From Vespa crabro (lineage: Eukaryota > Arthropoda > Insecta > Hymenoptera > Vespidae), in NCBI RefSeq assembly GCF_910589235.1, contig NC_060964.1, positions 6,924,569 through 6,988,568 of the forward strand: a stretch of 64,000 bases of DNA. Reading direction: 5' to 3'. A model generated the notes under the pieces. That model was not told where the DNA came from. It ran no database searches and worked only from the letters and a program-made list of their open reading frames with translations. Each line of letters opens with the position of its first letter. The first letter of the stretch is position 1. A program made the position numbers and the translations under genes. Of this stretch, positions 44,401-56,489 are shown piece after piece.

Positions 44401-46658
44401 CAGGTATTCGACCAAGGTTCGAAAGCTATTTCGCTCAGCGTCGACCTCTGGCTGCATTACATCAACCACTGCAAAACTGTCTACGAAAAGGACGAAGAAA
44501 AACTTCGTGAACAATATGAAAGGGCTATTCAAGCATGTGGATTGGAATTTAGGTAAGTAAATTCCAATCCATAATTTACTTACCTAAATTCCAATCCACG
44601 TAAAGATGAAAAGTAATGTTATATTACTGCTTTTTTCTTTTTCTTTTTTTCTTCTTTTTTTTCTTTTTCATTCTTATCTTAGATCTGATCGTCTTTGGGA
44701 GAGTTATATTAAATGGGAATTGGAAGGGAAACGTTTGAGCAGAGTAACGGCATTGTACGATCGGTTATTATGTACTCCTACCCTTGGATATATTTCTCAT
44801 TTTGAAGCTTTTCAAGAATTTGTTTCTTCAAATTTACCAAATCGAATTTTAAGCGTCGATGATTTTCTTGCTCTCCGAGCCGAAGTTAAAGCTCTCCTAA
44901 AAGCAGATGATGCTACGTCAGCATCAGCTGCGGACGATGCGCCACCAGGAGAAGAACCACCTCCTCATGAAATGCCACCTACGGACGAAGAGACACGTGC
45001 TATCAGAGAAAAGATAATCAGTAGTAGACGTAAAATGCATAAAGCAAATGTTAATGCAGTGGCTGCTAGATGGTCATACGAAGAAGGGGTAAGAAGTTCT
45101 GTTGTAACATTAAACATTTTAACACACAAAAGAGACGTAAATCGTAATGTTGTCTTTGAATAACAGATTAAGAGGCCATACTTTCACGTTAAACCTTTAG
45201 AACGATGTCAGTTAAAGAATTGGAAGGAATACTTGGACTTTGAAATTGAACAAAAGGATCAAAATAGAATCATCATTCTTTTTGAAAGATGTCTCATAGC
45301 GTGTGCACTTTATGATGAATTTTGGATGCGGGTACGTTAATTATAATGAATAAAAATTAATATTTTTTTCTTTTCTTTTTTCTTTTTTTTTTCTTTTTCC
45401 TTTTTTTACACCTTGTGTTTTTTTCTTTACAGTTTGTACGTTATCTGGAATCGTTGAAAGGTGATAATGTAGAAAAAATAAGAGATGTTTATTCGAGAGC
45501 ATGTATGGTTCATCATCCAAAGAAACCTAATTTACATCTGCAGTGGGCGACCTTTGAGGAAGGTCAGGGTAATTTTGAAAAAGCTGCTGCTATATTGGAA
45601 AATATCGATAATGTATTACCCAATATGTTACAAATAGCCTATCGAAGAATAAATTTAGAACGCAGACGTAATGATTTAGAGAAAGCTTGTACATTGTACG
45701 AAAACTATATAAGCAACAGCAAAAATAGGACAATTGCTAATAACATTGCAGTAAAGTACGCACGTTTTCTTTGCAAAGTTAAGAACGATGTGGATAAAGC
45801 TATTAAAGTATTATTGAAGGTATATATTTATACATCTTTTTCGACTATTAAATTTAATGCCTAAAATCGATGTCATTATATAAATAATTTTTCTTTTTTT
45901 TTTATCAGGCCACAGAAAAAGATAAGGATAATCCAAGATTGTACTTGCAATTAATAGATCTGGGGTTACAGAGAAATCCAGTTGATACACAAGAAATTGT
46001 CGGATACATGGATATGTTTATAGAAAGAGAACATGCTGATTTGGAACAAAGAGTTTTATTTGCACAACGCAAAGTAGAATTCCTCGAAGACTTCAGTCCT
46101 GATATTCGGCAAGTTTTAAAAGCACACGAACAGTTCCAAAAGTGTATAAAACAAGCAAAAGAACGGAAAAAGACAAAGAGTGATGATAACAAAACGTACG
46201 AATTATCGTTTTTCATTGTTGTGTATACATATAAGTATTTAAAATAATATAGTTCTTAAACTTATCAAGTACACTTATATATTTGTTAATTTTTATATTT
46301 ATATTATTGATATTAAAAATTTGATACAAGATAGTATTTTTTTTTTGTTATCTTCTATTACAGTGACTCTTCTCCTCCGAAGAAAGTGAAAACTGGAGAA
46401 CAGTCTAATATACCTCCACCACCATCTGTAGGTTCTCAATCTTATCAGTATAGCAGTGGACCAAGCGGACCTTATCAGTCACAACAACAGTTTCAAGGTG
46501 GCCAATATGGAGGTCAAGGTGGCTATCAACAAGGTTATCAACAATATCCGCCTCCGTCAGATCCTAATTATGCAAATTATCAAAATTGGCAGTATGGGCA
46601 AGGTGGTCCGCAAGCATATGGACCTTATAATCAGTGGGGTTCTTACAATTATTATTAA
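41410..46658 (+). CDS. Prp39: Pre-mRNA processing factor 39 (Prp39), HAT-repeat protein
   Basis: Component of or partner to U1 snRNP that supports 5' splice-site recognition; nuclear. Exons 41410-41458, 41692-41816, 41910-42191, 42275-42772, 42864-43041, 43126-43376, 43519-43644, 44404-44552, 44683-45088, 45167-45331, 45433-45819, 45909-46195, 46364-46658; 3198 nt, 1065 residues. The N-terminal 430 or so residues are disordered: a Lys/Arg-rich patch ([28 protein letters not shown]), then a long acidic region ending in three copies of a TEAVS-x-x-ELP type motif. HAT repeats follow from [74 protein letters not shown] and more. The last exon is a Gln/Gly/Tyr-rich tail ([20 protein letters not shown]). 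Intron 7 (43645-44403) is the largest, and the exon 8 donor lies inside a perfect 27-bp inverted repeat. Confidence 0.92.
44537..44599 (+). repeat. Perfect 27-bp inverted repeat enclosing Prp39 exon 8 5' splice site
   Basis: The left arm 44537-44563 holds the last 16 bases of exon 8, the GTAAGT donor (44553-44558) and five more intron bases. A 9-base spacer (44564-44572) is followed by the right arm 44573-44599, the exact reverse complement of the left arm. In the pre-mRNA this would pair as a 27-bp stem with the splice donor buried in it. Confidence 0.95.
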
Positions 46659-47514
46659 AGGATTATTCTTAATTTCTTGTGTAAGCAGTTATTATGCGTT
46701 ATCATATTTGTTGTATATTTTATGACCCTTTTTCATTCACTTTCAATTTATCAAAAACGAATAATTTTATCAATTTTACCGTTAAATTACGGAACAGGCT
46801 TTCCAAAAGTGCTATTTCCCTTTTAACGTTTCTATAAATGCTTTTCGAAATGATAAATATGCACTTAAGCTTCTAAACGATGTGTAATGAGAGTTAATGT
46901 ATTGAAAAATACGTCTATTAATTGAGTTTGCTATTACGTCAAGTTGTAAAAAAGTTCTTTCAATGTCAATGTCATCTTTCATACAAATTCATATTAGATA
47001 CAAATTACTTTACGTATATTTAACAAATTCACGTATGACACGGCAATAAGCTATGATCGTTTTCTATTCTTCTTGACATAAGTCGAATAGTTGAAAATCG
47101 AACAGCTTACCCAAATGACATGAAATAAAAACATAGGATAGTTTCTAATGCATTTTTTCCCCATTTTTGATACATAGCACAAAGATTGTGTTTGCTTATA
47201 TGTTCAATATAAAAATCTCATTTTTAGTTATTAATAATGTAACATATTGTTGAGTGCATTTGCACAAATCAAATGTGTTACATCAGTAAAATTGAAATGT
47301 ATGAAAATTGTAACCGTACAAATTCATTATCATTTTTATTTTGACATACTTGAACGAAATTATACTCTACTTGAAAAATGAAACTTACAGACTTAGACCA
47401 ACATATGCGAAATGCATTTATTATAAATCGTATATGTTATGAACAAATCCGATTTTAATTTAATCTTATTAATTTGCTTTCATTCAATTACTATATTACT
47501 TTAATTCATATCTC

Positions 47515-47593
<79 letters not shown>

Positions 47594-47604
47594 CATATAT
47601 ATAC

Positions 47605-47635
<31 letters not shown>

Positions 47636-47646
47636 CATATATATAC

Positions 47647-47677
<31 letters not shown>

Positions 47678-48697
47678 CATATATATACATATATATATTA
47701 TATGTGATATATCATAATTGGTAAATTAAAAATATTTTTATTAATATCTTTGTCATTAGCAAACTTTTATGATTACATTTAATTTCTATATATAAAATAT
47801 TTTCATGTGCATATATCATGGTTCATAATAGATGAAATAAGATTTTGAAAAAGTTAATCCAAAATAATTAACTACAAGTTTAGTTACTTTTCTGGAATTT
47901 AAATTTAGATAAAACCAATAATATAAAACTTGTGTAGTGAATTTACCTTCGATTAAATACTTTTTAAAATTTTACTTTGGTTACTTATAATTTTTAAATA
48001 TTGAACAAAGGTGCGAATTTCAGTATGTTTGCTGTTGACTCAATGTGACATAGTTATATATCTTTTGACATTACCTCTAATAATGCTGAAATGTTCACAA
48101 AATATCACTTATCCAATAACAGAATTAAGATTTAGAATATGTAATGTATGTGAAATTATTCACAAACTAATGTAAATAAAGAGATGGATGTCATCTTGAT
48201 TCAAATGCATTCATAAAAACTAATACAATAGTTTGTTGTTTTAATGTCACTATTTTGATGTAATTTAATCATTTCTATTAGAAACTAATGTTTTCAGTCT
48301 ACATCTTGTTAGGAAGTATAATAAACATTTTAAATATACAAATTTTAATATTTTTATTAAATCTGTTATAACAAGTGCGCGTAAATATCTGTTAAAAATA
48401 TTTTTATTTTTATAACTTTAATCTCATATTTAAATTGAAAGTTAAACTTTCAGTTTTATAATTTCATATTTAAATACTACTAAAACATAATAATTATAAA
48501 TACTTATTTATAGCAGCTGATGATAGAAATCTATAAATTTTAAGAAAAATAAGTTTTTGTAATAAAAGCATAGTAAAGTAAGTTTAGTTTCAAGTGGAAT
48601 AATATTAAAATATGAAGAAGATTAGTAAGCAAGAACTTTTTTTTACTTATTAGAAATAGTTAACTGTTTTTAAAGAAATTATTTAAATCGGTATGTA
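46659..48697. other. 3' regions of Prp39 (+) and cathepsin F gene (-)
   Basis: No gene is supported. AATAAA at 47124-47129 on the plus strand is a candidate Prp39 polyadenylation signal. A 180-bp (TA)n tract with regularly spaced TACATA interruptions occupies about 47518-47700. The rest is A+T-rich. Confidence 0.5.
47518..47700 (+). repeat. Long (TA)n tract with TACATA interruptions
   Basis: About 180 bp. Interruptions recur in a pattern (long-short-short spacing), suggesting expansion by segmental slippage rather than only by dinucleotide slippage. Confidence 0.9.
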
Positions 48698-51600
48698 TTA
48701 TTCAACAATAGCACTTGTAGCCATTTGATTCAATCCACAAGTACCATCTCCTCTGTAAACTCTATAATATCCTTGTTCACCCCATTGAGGACCCCAACTA
48801 TTTTTTATTATCCAATATGGTAGTTCTTTCTTGAATATTGGATATTCTGAAAAATGCCCATTGATTTAAGTACACATCAACTTTATTCGATGTTAAAGAT
48901 AATTTAGTATTCTAAGTTCATTATAAAAAATTACATATATAATGAGTAATACTTACTACGTATTCCATAACCTACGATAAGAACACCATGATCCAAATTC
49001 AAAGGATTGCATAAGAATTTAAAAGGATGAGAAATTCCACCCATGTAAAACTGCATCGCATTAGCATTGATACCAATAGATATAGGACCTTTTTCAATTA
49101 GCCACTGTGCCATTTTTGTTTCATTGGATGAAATATTAACAGCAGAAGCAATTTCTACTTTAATTTTATATTTATTAAAGTAGCATTTTTCATCTTTGGC
49201 TACATATGGATAATCGGATTCTAATTCAAATCCTCCTAAATTTTCTATAGCTCTATAAGCATTTTCTGGTAATCCACCATTGCAAGCGTCATCTAATTTA
49301 TCACAATCTACTAATTCTTGTTCAGATAACGAGAGTAATTTTCCATGCTTTATAGCATATTGTCCTTCTACATTACCTGTTACAGAAAATGCCCAACATG
49401 ACCCACATTGTCCTTGATCTTTCACAGGTGTCACAGCATTGTAATGACGCCAATCAAATTCAATGGGTAATTCAATATCAGGTATTTCTGCTTTTGGGAT
49501 TGGTATTTGATTTTCTGTACGTAAATCAGGACGCAATCCTAAGTGTTGCTTTTTAAATTCTTCAGATGTTAAATCCGCAAACATAGTCACTCCATATTCT
49601 CCAGTACCTTGTTCATGCGTTTGCAATCTTTCTATCGTTCTAAGATTTTTTTGAAATATCTTAAAGCGATATTTCTTTTCTTTATCAGATGAATAATTTT
49701 TATTAAAATTTACAATAAAATTTTGAAACAATCTTTCATTTCTCATACTATCTGCTTGAATTAACATATTTCGAATATAATTGGCACCTTTAAGAGATCG
49801 TTTCCTCTTCGTATTCTGATCGCAATTTATTTTAATATCTGGAGAACCTTTATCTAACCAAGGTTGTGACCATATAGTGAATAAACATTCTTTAAGATCA
49901 CTTCCCTCTTTCAATTGGCAATTTTCTTTTGTTCCTTTAGGACAATTACTTACACCTAATTTCACTTTTATTTTATATAAGAAACCTGAAACAACTTGAA
50001 AAGATGCTTCTATAATTTCTACTAAGATTGGTTCATTTGTACTTTCCAAATTTTGAGAAAATTTAGTTACACCAAGATTTGCAAATTTTACAATTTCCGG
50101 ATCATTTATGTCTTTCCTAGAAGGTGCTCCAACTAATGATCTTTTTCTTCTTCTTAAAGCAATATCATAAAGAGCAGGCGACCTTTTTTTCTTATTAAAG
50201 GATAGATTTGAATCAATAATATTGTTTAGAGAATCGAATTTTTCATCTTTGTTATGCACTGATGCTTCTTCCAATACAATTTCTCTTTCATTAACTAATG
50301 CTTGTTGACTATTGTCATTCTCATTAGTCTTAATTGGTAAATCAAAATCTTCTAAAAATTCTTCAAATTCTTTAATTTTATTTGTAAACCCTTGAGATTC
50401 TTCTTCATCGTTACTCTTATTTATAAATAATTTTATAAATGGATGTTCTGTGACAAGCGGTTTTTCACTTTCTTGAGTATTAACATTTGAAGTACGTGTA
50501 AAATCGTTTATCAAAACACTCTTTAAGCCATCAAAAGCATTGTCTTTCTGTTGCTGATTGTTATCTTTGGCTATTATATATGACTCATTTATTAAATTTT
50601 GAGCCATATTAAATTCATTATTACTAATTGACACTGCTGTACAATTATTCTTTGTTATTTTACGAGTATCGTGTTGCCAAGGTTGCTCTTCAAATGTCAC
50701 CAAACATGTTTTGATTGGAACATTAGATTGCAATGTACAATCTGAAGAACTTGTCAATACATTCTTTAAACAAGAGGATTCGCCTACTTCAACTAAAAGT
50801 TGATACTGTATTATGTTAGAAGAAGGTGGAACTGTACGAGTTACTTTAATAATATCAATTATTGTATGTTTAAAATTATTCGGTAGAACCTCATCCATTT
50901 GTTTTTCAATCTGTCTGTTGAAAGCAACAAATCCAGGTAGATGAGGATTCAAGTCATACGGGCATCCAGGACAATAGTTAGAATCAGATGTTCTCACGGC
51001 TATGATTTGAGGATCATTTTCATCTCTTGTGGATTTAATTTCATGATCTGATGCAGTAGTTTCATTTTGTATAATCTGTTTGTTTAAATTTTCTATAAAC
51101 TCATGATTTTCATAATTAATCTCTTTGTTTTGTTCTGGCACTCCATTACTTTGAGAAGACTGAGGATACAAATACGTACATTGAATAGAATCGCTTTGTA
51201 CGTGTATATTGCCAAACTCATCTTGTTTAAGATTAATTGTGCATGCTTCTGTAGGACAGGATATTAAAATTTCTTTACAAACAGGATTCAAATTAAACGT
51301 TAATCTATATATCACGTATGACAGTTTTTCCTGGAAAATAAAAATTCAAAAGTGTTTTTATAATTATAAATACGTACATTAATACATTTAAATTAAATAT
51401 AAATAAATTACAAATTAATCGATTTAAGCAAAAATAATAAAAGATAAATCTTGTTTTTAGTTAGAAATTTCTATTTTGTTAAATAGACAAAAATAATTAT
51501 ATTACTTTTAAATAATTTCGGATAATTATATTTTTCCCAAAACATAATGTGAAATAATTGATATGACTTACTAATTTTTCAGCATTAATCAATTGTCCAC

Positions 51601-51778
51601 CTGTATATGTGTGATGCGTTGGTGAATTTTCATTTAAGAAATGTAACGCAGTTTGTATCAATGAATCGTTTACACTTTGTAATGATATATTTGTAGGATT
51701 AGAGAGTGTTAGAAAAAACAAATTACAACAAAATATGAACTTCGTTATAGAAAAACGTAAGTTCGCCATTATTTTCAA
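48698..51778 (-). CDS. CtsF: Cathepsin F-like cysteine protease with cystatin-like prodomains
   Basis: Papain-family (C1) lysosomal or secreted protease, related to fly CG12163 and vertebrate cathepsin F. Exons 51572-51778, 48957-51330, 48698-48846; 2730 nt, 909 residues from the first Met. A second Met three codons in gives a cleaner signal peptide ([20 protein letters not shown]). The prodomain is very long. I see up to three cystatin-like modules: one straddling exons 1-2, one around [15 protein letters not shown] with a conserved EEQPW, and one with the inhibitory QVVSG loop and WSQPW. Dibasic furin-type sites (KKKRS about 451, RRRKRS about 460, KRKRS about 577) separate the modules. An I29 inhibitor with an ERFNIN-like helix ([17 protein letters not shown]) follows. 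The mature enzyme begins near 690; catalytic Cys about 714 in [10 protein letters not shown], His about 849 in [11 protein letters not shown], Asn about 876 in KNSWG. All catalytic residues are intact. Head to head with Rpn8. Confidence 0.92.
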
Positions 51779-52018
51779 TAATTCTTAACTGCGTTGCAAA
51801 AATCTTCACATTAACTCCTAAGTGCTTTCAACTGTCTCTGATGAATGATGACTAGTATGTAGTGACCACTGATGTAGTTAATTTCATTATCATGTAGTGC
51901 TGCAAGTTACAAAGAAGAATAATGTATTTGTTTGAAAGAATCAATATATTAAGAAATGTTTGTATTATTTGCGTCATCATTATTATTATTATTATTATTA
52001 TTATTGTTGTTATCATCA

Positions 52019-52053
<35 letters not shown>

Positions 52054-52780
52054 GTTATTGTTATTATTATTATTATTATTATTGTGTTTTATAATCATCT
52101 TCACCTCTAAGATTATAAGCGGCAGAAAACAAAAATGAAAAAATATCATTTTACGTCTTCGTTTATTCCTCTAGCAATGAAATCAATATTTTTTTCAAAA
52201 CAATTAATAAATTTTACAATCATTTGGTATACTATGATATATATTACGATATATAATAGTATACACTGATGTAAAAATGTTTACTTTTCTCAGAATTTAT
52301 CTACTTTTCTGAATATTTGAATAAACAAAATATTCTTTGACATATCTATTAACGATTGGCTTTAAATTATGCTACAATTGATCTTATAAATATTATTGGT
52401 TCATACGAAAACACAAATGGTGTAATCACCAATAAAAACAATTCTATTTATTAGATACTGTATTTTTGATATTCTTTTGTTATTATATTTAAGTTATTGA
52501 AATTTATGATGAAGAAACGATAAGACAATAATCCGTATATAATAGAACGGTTAATTTAAACTAATGTTAAACAAATTTAATGTTAAATCATTTTGTACAG
52601 ATTAAACCTTTGAATTTGCCGCCTAAAATACAGCGCCTCCTTCGAATTACTAGTGCGCCATTTAGGTACATTGTTAGTATGAGGTTGATAACAGTAGTAG
52701 CCAGTGATCGTCAGTAATTACAATTGGTCATCGTCGTTTAGATTAGAGAAGTTATTTGAACTGCTCAGGACAGCTAAAAA
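51779..52780. promoter_or_regulatory. Shared upstream region, cathepsin F (-) / Rpn8 (+)
   Basis: 1.0 kb between divergent start codons. It contains an (ATT)n tract with GTT and ATC interruptions at about 51974-52085 and, near Rpn8, a GCCATTT motif at 52657-52663 about 118 bp before the ATG. The poly-Asn, poly-Leu and poly-Ile open frames here are translations of the trinucleotide repeat. Confidence 0.45.
51974..52085 (+). repeat. (ATT)n trinucleotide repeat
   Basis: About 35 ATT units with GTT and ATC interruptions in the cathepsin F/Rpn8 intergenic region. Confidence 0.9.
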
Positions 52781-54127
<1,347 letters not shown>

Positions 54128-55030
54128 GTAAGAAATATTACATCTCCGTAAAGAGCAAAATCCATTATTAAGACCATCAAAGTTAAGAATAATTATTAAC
54201 TTCGCATATGTAAATAGCGATGCTTGTTTATAATCTATAGATAATGAATTTGTATTTTGCAAAAAATTAACAGAAATGAACTATTAGATTATTACAGAAT
54301 GACGTAGTTAACCATTTTCATGCTTTCAGAATTATCATAATTGCATATTAATTCTATCAAATAAAAATAATGTAAATCTTGTAAATGCCACATATACGTT
54401 ATTATTACAATTTCTAATGTACTACATGACGATATAAAATGTGGAAATGAAGACTAACTTTAGTTGATACATAATTCATTCATACATAATTATATGTTGT
54501 TTTCTTCTAGTTGGTAATTTTAGAGAATCAATCATACGAATTATCTGATTATACAGAAACAGAATTTTTCTATGAAATCAATTGCAATGGATTTATTAAA
54601 TGATTATAAATATTTTATAAAGATCATAGAGACACTCTATTTTGTAGGAATTGCAATTTTTTACCAAAAATATTGGAGTCTTAATAAAAAAAAAAAAATA
54701 TCTTACATATGCTATTATTCTTCCATATACTGTCATATATTTATTACCTCTTAATGCCCATTTATTGGCATTAAATGATCTTTGAAAATCTAAATTAAAT
54801 TTATGTGAAATTTTTTTAGTTTAAAAATGAAATCATGGAATTTTATCTTCATGGATTCCAGTCGAGATTCATGTGACGAAAATAAGTGCGATAGGAAAGT
54901 TTTTTGTCCATTTCTTTAACAAATTATTTTAGAATTTTACTATGTTCAATATATTTACCAGTAAAAATATTATTGGAAAGATACAGTGTTAATGCTTTAG
55001 TGTTAAATCAGAATTAGATTAAAGGGATTT
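54128..55030. other. Rpn8 3' UTR and A+T-rich spacer before the repeat block
   Basis: AATAAA at 54360-54365, about 230 bp after the stop, is a reasonable Rpn8 polyadenylation signal. The remainder is unremarkable A+T-rich DNA; the 60-codon frame at 54572-54754 has no support. Confidence 0.45.
54360..54365 (+). terminator. Rpn8: Candidate polyadenylation signal of Rpn8
   Basis: Canonical AATAAA in A+T-rich sequence 233 bp downstream of the stop codon. The hexamer is common in this composition, so the call rests on position. Confidence 0.35.
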
Positions 55031-55950
55031 TGAAAATACATTGAGATATGCAGCCATTCGCTCGATAGTACTTATGTTGCATGATTTATCATTAGATTTC
55101 CATACAACGCAAGAACTATTGACCCAGGTCTCACCACGTGGAGGTTGCTGCATGTGGAGACCCACGGGCTGACGGTGACTCTACTCTAAAATCCGCGTTC
55201 CGCGATACCGATCCGCGATACCTTTCCGCTTCAATGCACTGGCTTCTTAACTAACAGGGTATGCGTAGCTTAGCTACTACACACCTCTTACAGATAGCTC
55301 CACCATTTGCACCGTCCACTTCAGACATAACGGATTATTAAGCACATCTGAATTCGTGCTTTCCGAATTTCGAACAAACAAAGCGCACTCCTTAGAAATA
55401 CTAATCGCGTCGCGACACTCACGTGTGTGTTATAATTACGTAGATTCTACTGTTAAGCCGAAATTCGCGAAGTACCCCCAACGAAATTTTAAAGAAATCA
55501 AACGAAGTCCACGGTAGGACCTTTAATCGCGCCCGAACACCCACGCAAGTGTTAGAAGAACGATGACTCTACTCTACAATTCGCGATTTCGATTCGAACA
55601 ATCAAACGATATATAATCGCGCCCGAGAACACCCACGCCTGTGCCCGCCGACACGCGCGCCAGTGTTCTTCCTATCCTTCCCGTATTCGCGCGTAGAAAT
55701 CGATGATGAATCCCGCCATGCGACGAATCATCCGGCCGCTGATGAATCTATCCCTCGATGACCTATACTGTAAAAGAAAAAGCTAAAGAGAAAATAAAAA
55801 AACAAAAAAATATATAAAACAGAAAATAATATATATACACATATACAAAATACAAATAGAAAATATATATAAATAGATAAGAGACCTAGAAAAAGAAACG
55901 AAAAGAGCAGCAGCATGCACCATCCCAAGGGTCCTACCTGAAGCATATAA
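55030..55950. repeat. Composite hairpin-rich repeat, copy 1
   Basis: Starts near TATGCAGCCATTCGCTCG (55048), passes an imperfect hairpin (55127-55162, arms GGTCTC/GAGACC), then modules with GGTGACTCTACTCTA-like joints, AAGTCC/GGACCT arms (55505-55522) and CACCCACGCAAGTGTT, and ends after the block around 55690-55780 (GATGATGAATCCCGCCATGC) and a CCCAAGGGTCCTACC motif near 55922. The same order is found in copy 2 from 56490. G+C is clearly above the flanks. No coding capacity is seen; I cannot assign a transposon class. Confidence 0.8.
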
Positions 55951-56489
55951 GTTATAATTAATAAAATTATATTAAAAACATAATTAAAAACATAAACACA
56001 TAATTAAACACATAATTAAATACATAATTAGAAAGAAACAACATAAATAAATATTAAGAATACATAATTAAAAGAAAATAACATAATAATAACATAATGG
56101 AAAACATAATTCAAAAAGAAAAATATGAGATAGAAACGTGAGCCGGAGAAAGAAAAGAGAGCCCCAGAAAGAGAAGAATAGAGACCACCAAAAAGATAAG
56201 ACAAGAGAAACAGCCTTATATGATGCTGAGACAGCAACCCGCACAGAAGCCCTCGCCCACAGGCCCCTCCCGTGGGTCCCACCCGAAATACACAAAGGAT
56301 AATTAATGAAAGTAAATAAGAATAAATAGAAATAACAGCGGACAAAAAAGTGTGATAGAAAAATTTCCTTTTCGTTTGTTTAAGAAATTATTGTACAATA
56401 TATTTCTGTTAAATTTCTTTTTTTGAAGTATTATTAGCTATATAAAATGAAAATATGTTAATGTTTAGTTGGAATTAATTTGAAAAGAT
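55951..56489. repeat. A+T-rich linker with a CCCGTGGGTCCCACC-type unit
   Basis: Runs of ACATAATTAAA are followed at about 56130-56300 by a unit (GATGCTGAGACAGCAACCCG ... GTGGGTCCCACCCGA) related to the 163-bp tandem units at 58.4-58.9 kb. It separates the two composite copies. Confidence 0.6.

Noticed and set aside
47474..47724. Tyr/Ile repeat open frames on both strands
   Set aside because: Direct translation of the (TA)n tract.
51922..52149. Poly-Ile, poly-Leu and poly-Asn open frames
   Set aside because: Translation of the (ATT)n repeat in three frames.
55737..55785. CTGATGA followed by GAAA, as in a hammerhead ribozyme core
   Set aside because: I could not form stem II and stem III around a cleavage site, and copy 2 (near 57765) reads CAGATGA, breaking the core.
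55700..56345. Minus-strand Phe/Leu-rich open frames of 72-105 codons in the repeat block
   Set aside because: They arise from A-rich plus-strand sequence and are interrupted differently in the sister copy. No transposase or reverse transcriptase motif.
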